From: Polychytrium aggregatum
Lineage: Eukaryota; Chytridiomycota; Chytridiomycetes; Polychytriales
Direction: 5' to 3'
Length of the DNA stretch: 28,184 nt
Assembly: GCF_025602895.1 (NCBI RefSeq)
Contig: NW_026516511.1
Location: 1 to 28,184, forward strand
Shown here: one piece after another, positions 10,847 to 25,073 of the stretch
How the letters are laid out: every line of letters starts with the position of its first letter
How positions within the stretch are numbered: the first letter of the stretch is position 1
Notes under the pieces: model-generated
Database searches by the model: none
Told to the model about the DNA's origin: nothing
Seen by the model: the letters and a program-made list of their open reading frames with translations, nothing else
Made by a program: the position numbers and the translations under genes

Positions 10847-11135
10847 CCGCTCCTTTCATCCCCCCCCCCAATGTACATGCGGTGTGTGGCCTCGCTTGAG
10901 GGGGGGGGCAGCTCTGCCTGCAAAGAACGGGCCTGGTCATGCTCATGGCCAAAGAGCGGCGGCACTGAGCAGAACACACCCATAAAGGCGTGGTCGCACA
11001 CCCCCTTGCCCTCGCCTTGACTGCGGTGGCGCTGTGGCCTGTGCTCGCTGCTGCGCGACAGCCAAGAGAAGGAAAATGTAAGTGTGTCTGTGTCTGTGTC
11101 TGTTGTGGGTTGTTAGAGTCATGAGGGGGGGCTCT

Positions 11136-11211
11136 GCAGATGTATGCTGGTCGTGCAGATGCTTGCCAGCCATGCAGATGTTTGTTCGCCACGCAGAGGT
11201 GTCGCTCGCCG
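11136..11211 (+). repeat. 19-bp minisatellite, four units
   Basis: Four diverged units, each beginning GCAGATG or GCAGAGG: GCAGATGTATGCTGGTCGT, GCAGATGCTTGCCAGCCAT, GCAGATGTTTGTTCGCCAC, then a GCAGAGG unit. The 5' part of the unit is best conserved. Confidence 0.7.
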
Positions 11212-11882
11212 TGCTGCACTCCCGCTAACTACACGCCGGATTGACCGCACCGAAGCGCAGTGCGCAAATCTGACCCGCTCTCTGCAGCCTCCTTTCCACT
11301 TTTTCTGTCTCGTTGACCCCCGCTGCCAGCGTGCGACGAGGCCGTTGGTGCAGAGGACCGAGCCGCTGTGGCCGCCAGCCAGGCAAGGGTGCAGCCAGAC
11401 CATAGCGGCGCGGCCAGTGGTGCGCCGCCGTCGTATCTGGCCAGGAGTGCTTTGTTGCGTGCGGGCGCGCATGACTTGCGACGGATGCAAAAATCGAGGC
11501 GACGCAAGAGGAAGTGCAAGCGGATGCGGGTGTTGGTGAGCGGCGGCGGGCATTCCAGGATGCGAGCCGACGAGGGCAAGTCTCTGGTGGTGGCTCGTAC
11601 TGGATGGAGCACCGGCGCTGCAGTGCCGGCTCGACACGGCGGTCGCTTGGACATGGGCTTTGCCGCTCCAGCCCGACGAGAGCCGGAGCGATAGCATGTG
11701 CAAACCACTGGCGCAGATGCGATTGCCAACGGCACTTTTGCAGATGCGACATGTCGCCACCGGCAGTGCGACGGTGTGCAGAGGGCCGCCTGCATTGGAT
11801 GGTGCCGCTGGGCAAATGAGGTGCTGAGTCGGGCTGCACCCTGGCTCGGGAACGGCCCTGGCATTCCGATGCGGTGGACATC

Positions 11883-11937
11883 CGACAATCGCACTCGACA
11901 ATCGCGCTCAACAACCGCACCCGATAATCGCACTCGA
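11883..11937 (+). repeat. 13-bp minisatellite, four units
   Basis: Units GACAATCGCACTC (first base variant), GACAATCGCGCTC, AACAACCGCACCC and GATAATCGCACTC, followed by a partial unit. The same motif in single copies may occur just outside the array. Confidence 0.7.
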
Positions 11938-12298
11938 CAGCAATAGGATGGATTGCCTCGGACAGCGGTGCCTGATCAATCGCGAGGTCCATTGCGATCC
12001 AACGCCGTCCTCTGCTCCGGCTAACCCGTGGCGGCCCTGCAGCGGAACGAAGGCGAATACCGATGCGCCCCATGGTCGGAAGCGGGCCCTGCTCTGCGTC
12101 CGGTGACCGGCCATGTCGCCGGAACCGCCCTGGGCAGGAAGACGATGCCGGGCGGCTCCGAAAACCAGAAAGACGGCTGGGGTCAGGAAAGGACGGACGG
12201 GAAAGAGAAAGGGACGGGGATCGGCCGAGACTGCGAATTGCTGTTGCCGGTCCGTCGCCGTCGCGGGCAATGTTGTGCTTGCGATGGGCGTAAGTGTG

Positions 12299-12403
12299 AT
12301 GTTCATGTTTGCGACGTTCATGTTTGCAATATTCATGTTTGCAGTATTCGTGCTTGCAATATTCATGTTTGCAATATTCATGTTGCAATATTCGTGCTTG
12401 CGA
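12299..12403 (+). repeat. 15-bp minisatellite, seven units
   Basis: The consensus unit is AATATTCATGTTTGC, with variants (GATGTTCATG, GACGTTCATG, AGTATTCGTGC) and one unit lacking a T. On the minus strand an intact 15-base period would read as Cys-Lys-His-Glu-Tyr repeats. It lies about 490 bases upstream of ARO1. Confidence 0.8.
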
Positions 12404-12717
12404 TGCTATACCCAGCGCATGCATCCTGGCAGAATTGGATCCACTGGCCCCTTGGAGCCATCCCGCAGATGCCGTGCTGCAAAGACAGCATGCCGTGCTC
12501 GGCCAAGTCGGTCCCGATGATATCCCATCGGCCGAGTCCGCCACAGCAGTGCCGATCGAAGTTGTTCAGCCAGATCGACCAACGCCATTCAGCCCGCACA
12601 ACCCGCTTATCGCCGTGCGCAGCCCCGGCTTGTCATCTCCCCCGTCACTTTTTCTGCCTTGTGTGATTATCTCGGGTCCTCCTCCGCCTTGCCCATCATC
12701 TGCCGTCGGCTTGGATC

Positions 12718-12808
12718 AACCTCGGTCTGCCTTGGTCTGCCTCGGTCTGCTCCATTCGCTCTTCGCGCTTGCTCCCCGCTTGCTCTCTGCTTGCTCCCTG
12801 CTTGCCCC
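12718..12808 (+). repeat. Pyrimidine-rich tandem repeats upstream of ARO1
   Basis: Three 10-base units of CTCGGTCTGC type are followed by four 11-base units of GCTTGCTCCCC/GCTTGCTCTCT type. They sit 80-170 bases before the ARO1 start and are part of a longer CT-rich leader or core promoter. A role in start-site selection is inference. Confidence 0.6.
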
Positions 12809-12889
12809 ACCTCTGTTCTGCCCTGCACCGCCCTTGATCCTCTCCCAGCGCCTGGTCCAGCCCAGCTCAGCCCCCGATCTCGCCCAGCC

Positions 12890-18134
<5,245 letters not shown>

Positions 18135-18482
18135 GCTTCCACTTGACTGAATGCCATATGGCGTTGAATCGCTGCCTGTTTTTGTAACTTCCTCCCCCCC
18201 CCTCTACAGTCGCTGTGTATCACCGACACAATCCCTTCGCGCCAAATACATATGGGGACACTCGACGATTCTGTTGTTTACACCGCGGATGGCAATGGTG
18301 GCGGGTGACTGATGAGGAGTTCACTATCACAGGCAGAGCGCCAGATGCAGGGCTGTATTGATCCATAGGTCTGCATCACAGACAGTCGACAACTGGGGAG
18401 CAGAGCTCTCCTCAGAACATGACCAGAAGCCAACAGATCCACGGGGGAGGCGTCGGCGGTGGCATGCAGCCCCCGCGAGACC
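18135..18482. other. Convergent 3' intergenic region, ARO1 / AMP deaminase
   Basis: 348 bases between the ARO1 stop and the AMP deaminase stop. It contains T- and C-rich tracts (18178-18203) and AAATACAT at 18243-18250, but no perfect AATAAA was found for either gene. There is no coding signal. Confidence 0.6.
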
Positions 18483-21400
18483 TCAGTCCACCTCCGGAGC
18501 AATGTCGTTCTCGATGTACGAGGAAACCGCAGTGATGTCGTGGTGCTCGGCGCGACGCTTCTCGTTGAGATGAGGGCTCAGGAGCACGCCCGGCATGAGC
18601 ATCGGTCCGCTTGGAATCAGCGGCACGAGCGGGGCAATCAATTGCAGATACGGCGTGTTCTCGTCATGCTGGTCGATCAGCCTGGTTGGCGACGAGATCC
18701 CCACGGAGGCCGGTGATCGCAAGAGGGGCTCGGAGTAGACCAAGGGCGAGCTGACGGCGGGTCGGTTGGGCGAAACGACGGCGGACTTGCCTTTATCGCG
18801 GACGGTGCTTGCGCTACCGACAACGGCGGGCTCGGCGTGATGGGTTGGTTGGGGACTGTGGCTCCGGCTGCTCATGGACCCAAGTTCGGAGAGCACCTGG
18901 TCGATGTTCAGGGGCGGCTCGGGCGCCTTGCTGGGCAGAGCATCGCTCTCGATCAGCTCGGCCAGGCTTTCAGGGTCGAGGTCGACCGATCGGGTTCCTT
19001 TCAGGCTGCCGAGGACCATGAAGCGCTCCTCCATCAGCGTCTGGTAACGGTACGCCAGGCGAATGTTGGGCACGTTGGTCTTCTGGATGTCTGCAGTAGG
19101 CCCGATGTAAGCCAAGCTAGCTTCTACTCTGACTTGCAGCGCAGTGAGTCGAGCCCTGTCTATCCTAGTCAGGCGAGGCAGATGCTGTGGATATGCACCC
19201 CAGTGTCCGCCCCATATGCAACTCCTCTCGGCAGTATTGTGCCATGGCACGTACCATTTCCGATCGGTCCGGGCAGATAGCAACGATCACCGAGCCAGTG
19301 CTTCTTGATTTGGCGCTCCCATCCAGACTGCAGGACCGAGTTCCGGGCAATCTCACACATGTCGGTGCTCGACAACTTCCAAATCTGCAGGCAAACAGGC
19401 AATTTTAGATCCTGTTCCAAAACCAAGTCCACCATCAAGCTCGTAGCAATACACCTCGGCCCGCCCGCATCGTCATCGAGAGGCCCACCTGAGCAGCGAC
19501 ACTGTACTCCTCGATGAGCGGCTCCTTGGTGTAGTGGAACTGTAGTGGATCGTCCGTCGAGAGAGAGACGTTCAGACCCCGCTGGAAGAACGACATGAAC
19601 GGGTTTCTCTCGTAGGTAAGGAACAGCGCGTTGTTGCTCAGCGGCGACATGGCAATGCCAATCTGGTCGAGATAGTATCTGCGATACAGCGATAAAGGTG
19701 CCGAGAAGTGGCATCGAGTCAGCAAGATGGCATTGGTCTGGCCGTGCATGGCATCAAGCCATAGAACAGAGGCGACCTGAACATCTGGCCTGTCACGGAT
19801 ACGGACGGACTTACAGGTACTGCAACGCTGGTACTTTGCGCAAGAGGATGCCGTGGTTGATGCTCTGGGAAGTGAGAAAGGCGGCAGCCAAGTGATCGGT
19901 GTCGCCTGCCTCTCCGGCGTGTGGGCGAAGCACGAACGTGTCTGCATTGAGGCAAATCGGCGCGGTCAGTATGGTCCAAATGCTCACGATGTAGTATGCA
20001 CAGTGAACTGCAGCACACGAAGCCACCAGACGGCATCGTAGCGAGCTACCGGCAGCACAGCACTTACTGAAGCCTCGCTCCTTTCGCCAGTTGTTGAGAG
20101 AGCATAGGTTGGCGTACATAAAGTAGATGTAGTACGAGTAGGGCGGGTTCAAGGAAATGGTCCAGTCTCGCGGGAACGGATACTTCTTGTAAATGCGTCG
20201 CTCGGACTTGCTTTCGTCGTCGACAGAGTCAAAGCCGATCACTCGCTGAAGAAGAATGTGCAGCTCCGGATGGGAGGATGGGTCCTGGGTAACCTCGTAG
20301 AGGGGCTCAAATACATCTGCACGGGGAGCAGCGGTTGGTCAGCCGACCCACTGCAGGGCAACGCAGCGACAGGGCAAGGGCACATACATGGCGATCAACG
20401 TGTTCACCCACAGGAGCCCCCAGAAACCAAACACTCACTGCGAAGGACGTCCTCAAAGCTCGAGACGATGCCCGACTTCTTGTAGACATTGTAGAGGCGC
20501 GGGACTTGAATCAGCCAGCGCACATTGGCGCTGAATAGCTTGTTGTTGATGATCCACTTGGCCAGCTTGTCCCACTCGTCCTTGGACCTGAAACCAGTCG
20601 AAAGCATGTCCGAGTCAATGGTTGGTCACCCAGTTGGCCCATTCCGCGCGCTTGCTCCCCACCCCCAAGCCAGAGCCATCCGCCGTGCCCTGGATCTCAA
20701 CCATCAATTGGCAGCGTCATTTCGGCACACATGACTCATCACCCTGACCGTCGGGTTCCGATGCTGCAAAGATTGTCATGCCGTGCATCGACCACCGCAC
20801 GAGTGCGCCGACTCCCCCCTCGGTGGTCACACGGGCAAGCTCATACCGGCCGTAAATTGAGATGCGCCACTCGCACATCTGATACTTGCTGGCCTCCAAA
20901 TCCGAAATGACCTCTGCCGATGGCGGTTTCACGGCGCAAGCAACAAACTAGATGTCAGACGAGGAGGCATACGTGCAGGATCGGGAACTGTTGCTTCGCT
21001 ACAGGACATCTTCCCAGACGTGCTGCCTTGTTCGGAATACCACGGCGCAGGCTCTCTCACCTTTGGTCAGATCGGCGAGGAACTTTCCACCCGTGTAGTT
21101 GTCGGTCTTCAAGAAGATCTCTCTCAGTCGGGATTCACCAACGGGATTGTATTTGAGGTTGAACTTGTCGAAGCGGTGGAACGAATCTTTGTGGGCCTTC
21201 AGCGGCGAATAAGCTGAGTTAGCGCAGCCAAGTAACCAAGGAGGCGAGCAGTCGAGCACCCACATTGTGTGCAACTGGAGCTGGAACGCCATAACCTGGC
21301 CTGCAGATGGCACACGGATAAAGAAAGAGATTCCACCAGCACAGCGACCCACAGCAGTTCTGTGTTGGGAACTTACATGCATGTCCAAGGTGTCGATGCT

Positions 21401-23395
21401 GAGGTCGTAGGCGGTGAGATTCAAGCTCTCAAAGACCTCGAGCAGTGTCATGACTTTGCCGTCGCGGACAATCACTTTCTCGTGGGGCGATTTCTTTAGC
21501 GTCGACTTGATGAACCGAAGGAGATGCTTGGCGTTCATGCACGACGAATGGTGCACGTGTGTGTCGACTTTGCGGACGTTGTAAAAGTCGCGGTGGGGAA
21601 CGCTCTAGATGGGAGCAGAGTTGGAATCATCAGGATGCGAATCGATTGAGGCTATCGGGGCTCGGCATACACTGCATCGAATCGAGCCGGCCGTTGTGTC
21701 CAGAAACGGGGTGGCACTGCACCGAGCATGATCATATGCCGTGGCAGAGATAAGTTCGTCAGAGTCGCAGCCAGTACCTTGGAGTCGGCTATCTCTTGGT
21801 ACTCGTTGAGGAGCACGTACATCGAGAACTTGCTCTCGAGATAGCGCAGACGTCGGAACGCAAACGACTTTGTCGGGCCTTCGGAAATAGCCGTCAGGAT
21901 GTAGTCTAGGTCCTGGAAGTAGTTGCGGATGGTGGGGACCTGGTACTTGGGCTGGCTCTCGCTGCTCTGAGCCGCTGCAGATCGAGATATCGAGCCGTGT
22001 CAGCAGAATGGGTGGGGATCTGTGTCGCATAAAGTCGCAGCAAAGGATGGCGGGGGCATTGGCGAAAGCACCCACCTTCTTCAGTGTCGTACACCTTGAA
22101 TATACCATCGGCGGCCAGATTGAAGGCATACTACAACATCAACAGATACGGCTGCGTTAGAGCAACTGAGTGGAGAGGCATTGCGCAGGCGGACGATCGC
22201 ACGATTCGAAGCGACAGGCAACCGCATCAATAACGTCGACGGGAACCTGTGCGGTATTCGAAGGCGGAATCGGCATATTGCTTGGAAAAGCGGGCATGGG
22301 ATCACCTTGTGTTTGGGGGGGATGTCGCACTTGTCGAACTCAAAAGACTGATCGACAATGACTGGCGCTCGCTCAATGAAGGGCTGGCCCTTGGCCGGCG
22401 GGGGATACGATGGCGCAGGTGGAGGCGGATAGATGACCCAGTCGTCGGCATCCTTGGGATTGTCGCCGTCGCACTGCAGACTGGCTCTCATATAGCGTCC
22501 ACGGAGCTCCAAGCACTTCTGGAACTCCTTGAAGGTGTTCTTGAGCTCCTCCGGCAGTTCGCCTCCTGTAAACCAACAGCGGGACCGAGTAAATCTGGTG
22601 TTCCCACGCGACTTGCATCAGCAACGTGCGTATATACCGAATTGGTTGTTCTGGCTTGAAGGACCATTGGCGACGCTCTCGGATGTAACAGCTGTGCCAG
22701 TCACGCTGGCCAGGCGCTCGGCCAGACTCATGTTGGCGAACTTTGAGATGTCAGCCAGAGAATTGGCGGCCGACAAGGACGACCGCCCGCTGAGATTGAC
22801 GGCTCCGACAGAGGCGCGCAGGGCCTCGGCACCGGCGTCGTTGTCGCTCTCGGGCTGCGGCTTAGTGGCGTTGATACGCTGGGCCCAGTATTTGTTGTCT
22901 TCATGCTGGATGGCCCTTTCCACATGGTAGGCTGGCGCCAAGGATGGCAGATTGGAGCAGATCAAGATGCCGGCACCGTCAGCGGCCGTACGGGCACCTC
23001 CTCCGGCCCATGCAGAACATAGGCATAGATATACGGGAAAGAGGGAGGAGCCACGGCCTGCACAGCCCTCACAGCCTCATGCTCTTCCGCCCTGTGCTTG
23101 GCTCCGTCGCAACGGCGCTGGTTCGTGCCCAGGCGATGCTGCCAATGGACACGGGCGGCGACGCCGTGCTTTCCATCAGGCTGCGATTCGCGATAGGAAT
23201 GAGGGCCTTACTGTAGAACGGGGTCTCATTTCGTGCAGGGATGGGCGAAGCGGCGACCTGGGCGGGGTCGATGCCCGAGTTATCTGTGAAGCTCATCCAG
23301 GGCGACAGATTGCCCACGTATGTGTAGTTCTGGGGCGGGGCGCGGCTGGCGGGATCGTCAAGAGACGGCGAGTCTTGGTTCTGGCCAGACGACAT
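18483..23395 (-). CDS. AMD1: AMP deaminase
   Basis: Deaminates AMP to IMP, balancing adenine and guanine nucleotides; family members are cytosolic, zinc-dependent and oligomeric. Exons: 23395-23212, 22931-22638, 22565-22306, 22130-22076, 21974-21778, 21604-21377, 21196-21061, 20913-20847, 20587-20439, 20316-20068, 19941-19815, 19678-19489, 19384-19255, 19090-18483. They give about 957 residues with phases closing. Signatures: [41 protein letters not shown] with zinc ligands about His346 and His348, [59 protein letters not shown] with catalytic and zinc Asp about 691-692, and [18 protein letters not shown]. About 170 extra residues follow the usual end, rich in Ser and Pro. The first intron is uncertain: another 3' splice site near 23057 also keeps frame. 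The N-terminus is uncertain too, because the frame stays open upstream to an ATG at 23881 inside the repeat. Confidence 0.93.
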
Positions 23396-23625
23396 GGCGG
23401 CAGGGGAGCTGGAGGAAACGGGGCAGACAGAAGGCTCTCCCGATGGACCTGTGGGCTTGCGGGTTTGCAACGCAGACGAGGGCGGTGGAAGCCGATCGCT
23501 GGGGGTGACAGCCGAGCGGGGCGGACGAAGACTGGCGCGCTTTTCGGACCAGGGTTCCGTGCACAGGTTCTGTGCCGCGGCCACGTGAGCGAGGCGACGG
23601 CGAGACACAATCGCATTGACAGTCA

Positions 23626-24000
23626 AACCAGAAAAACGGGACAGTTCCTTCCTGGCTTCAGATGTCTGAACCCCGCTGACTGACTGTAGGCCCCAGCGAG
23701 CAAGCCGTGAGATTGTTTCCCGTCCTGGTTGGCAATCGAGTGGTTTTGGTTGGTTTCGGGAGCACAGTCTTGAATACACTCGGTCGATCTCCTGTGGCGA
23801 TGATCGACTGGATGCATATCCCTTCCCCTGTTTCCAGGAGGCATTCCCAAAGGCAATCACCACATCGGTCTCCTTGGACATACTTGCTTGGCCATGAATG
23901 CGATGAGTGGGCGGGTGTATTCAGGTTCCAGAAAACACACTGTCCTGGTTAAAACCGGGGGTGTCCCATTTCATTTTGGAAACGCTGTATTCGACAATCG
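23626..24000. repeat. Dispersed repeat, copy B, in the AMP deaminase 5' region
   Basis: Matches bases 1-260 in the same orientation. The conserved block is about 23817-23990, and the left part (about 23626-23708) aligns more weakly to about 1-84. Roughly 100 bases between them (about 23709-23812) are absent from copy A. On the minus strand, from 23881 downward, the encoded peptide begins MSKETD and continues VIAFG, matching the copy A peptide at 16 of 21 positions. The differences are I/V, S/N, R/K twice and P/T. In copy B this frame has no stop and runs into the first AMP deaminase exon. The element class is unknown. Confidence 0.8.
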
Positions 24001-24002
24001 CA

Positions 24003-24008
24003 TTTATT
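24003..24008 (-). terminator. Polyadenylation signal AATAAA of the EF-hand gene
   Basis: The minus strand reads GAATAAATG about 50 bases downstream of the stop codon at 24059-24061, a normal distance for a cleavage signal. It lies just outside the conserved block of repeat copy B. Confidence 0.55.
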
Positions 24009-24058
24009 CGACACAAGCGACCAACCAAGCACACGACGCTCGGGAGAAAGCCACCCGC

Positions 24059-24794
24059 TCAAGGGTGGAAGTGGTCCTTGGCCTTCTTGGCCATGAAGTG
24101 GCAAAACTAGAGCCGGCACAAAGAGGAAAAACGACAGGCAGGGCAAATGGCGTCAGCATATTCCGCGGCCCTCAGTCGGCAGGTGAGAGCAGGCTATCGC
24201 AGCAGACAACAACCAGTAGAGAGAACGGGCTGCACCGGGAAGCGCTCACCTCCTTGAAGAGGATGTATCCGCCGTGGTTCTCGTCGATGGCGTCAAACTC
24301 TCTTCGGATGGCGGCCGAGTCGGCATCAGGGAGGCCGAGGCGACTGTGGCCGGCAGCAAACTCTTTAAAGTCGATGCGGTGGTCGTGGTTGGTGTCGAGC
24401 TTCACGAAGATTTGGTAAATCTGGTCGTAGTAGAACAGCAGACGGACGAGCTCGTGGAACTCGTCCTTCTCAATGAAGCCATCCTTGGACTTGTCGGCAC
24501 CCTTGTAGGCGCGCATCAGGGCGGGCTTGTCCTGGCCAAAGGAGTTGGGGTATCGCTCGACAAAGTATTTGTCAATCTCAGCAAGTGACAGGATGCCGTT
24601 GCCGTTAAAATCGAGCACCTTCCAGTCCTGCGAAATGGATGACCGGGATGGGGCAAAAGCGCGCGTGGATCAGCGTCGGTCGGCCTGTCGGCCCGTCGGC
24701 TGCCCGGCAGCGGATGCGCAAGCACGGCGAAGGCAGAGAGGGCACTTACGGCTTCGACCTGCTCGGGGGTGGGGACGTTGTTGTTGAGGACCAT
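24059..24794 (-). CDS. Four-EF-hand calcium-binding protein
   Basis: Three exons (24794-24750, 24627-24250, 24106-24059), introns both phase 0, give 156 residues. Four EF-hand loops are visible: 21-32 (DFNGNGILSLAE), 60-71 (DKSKDGFIEKDE), 93-104 (DTNHDHRIDFKE, His where Gly is usual) and 130-141 (DENHGGYILFKE, with Leu at loop position 9, so weaker). The fourth is completed by the short last exon, which reads FCHFMAKKAKDHFHP then stop. The GGxILFxEFC pattern recalls small EF-hand proteins of flagellated protists (calflagin and TCBP-25 types), but there is no MG start for myristoylation. It is probably a cytosolic calcium sensor or buffer; the target is unknown. Its start lies about 280 bases from the SKI8 stop. 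No TATA box was recognised. Confidence 0.87.
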
Positions 24795-25073
24795 GTTGGG
24801 TGGTGGTTGCGGATGCGTGGAGCGATGGGGGGAGACGGGGCGAAGAGCCGGCCGCGGCGGTGGCGGGTTTTGGCTGTGGTGGCTGGCTGGCTGGCTGGCA
24901 CGGGAACAGAGCCGGCAGCGCGTGGCGGAAGCGCAGCCAGCCCAGAACGGGTGGCGTTCGTCCAACACAGGGATACATCGATGCTCTGCTGGGGGCAACA
25001 GCCAATATCGGGCGAGGCCCTCTGTATTCAACGGCGTCCCAATAGCAGGTGCAACGACAGTCGACCCAAATGC

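Larger units (their letters stand above)
10620..12889. other. Divergent intergenic region, second arrestin / ARO1
   Basis: About 2.27 kb separating two genes transcribed away from each other. It contains a GTGTCT microsatellite (about 11082-11103) and four minisatellites listed separately. The last 250 bases before ARO1 are strongly pyrimidine-rich, as in promoters and leaders of many well-expressed fungal genes. A 439-codon minus-strand frame (11225-12544) runs through two of the minisatellites and has an implausible His/Arg/Cys/Ser composition, so it is not annotated. I saw no clear TGACTC (Gcn4-type) site near ARO1. Confidence 0.55.

Noticed and set aside
12299..12403. CRISPR-like array
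   Set aside because: The 15-bp units are directly adjacent with no unique spacers, and the genome is eukaryotic; it is a minisatellite.
11225..12544. 439-codon minus-strand open frame upstream of ARO1
   Set aside because: Runs through the 13-bp and 15-bp minisatellites (giving Cys-Lys-His-Glu-Tyr repeats), has an implausible composition and shows no recognisable fold; long chance frames are common at this GC content.
20999..21556. A single uninterrupted AMP deaminase exon across 21196-21377
   Set aside because: The frame happens to stay open, but the intervening about 60 residues are absent from the family, and removing a GT-AG intron in phase 0 restores the expected [16 protein letters not shown] junction.
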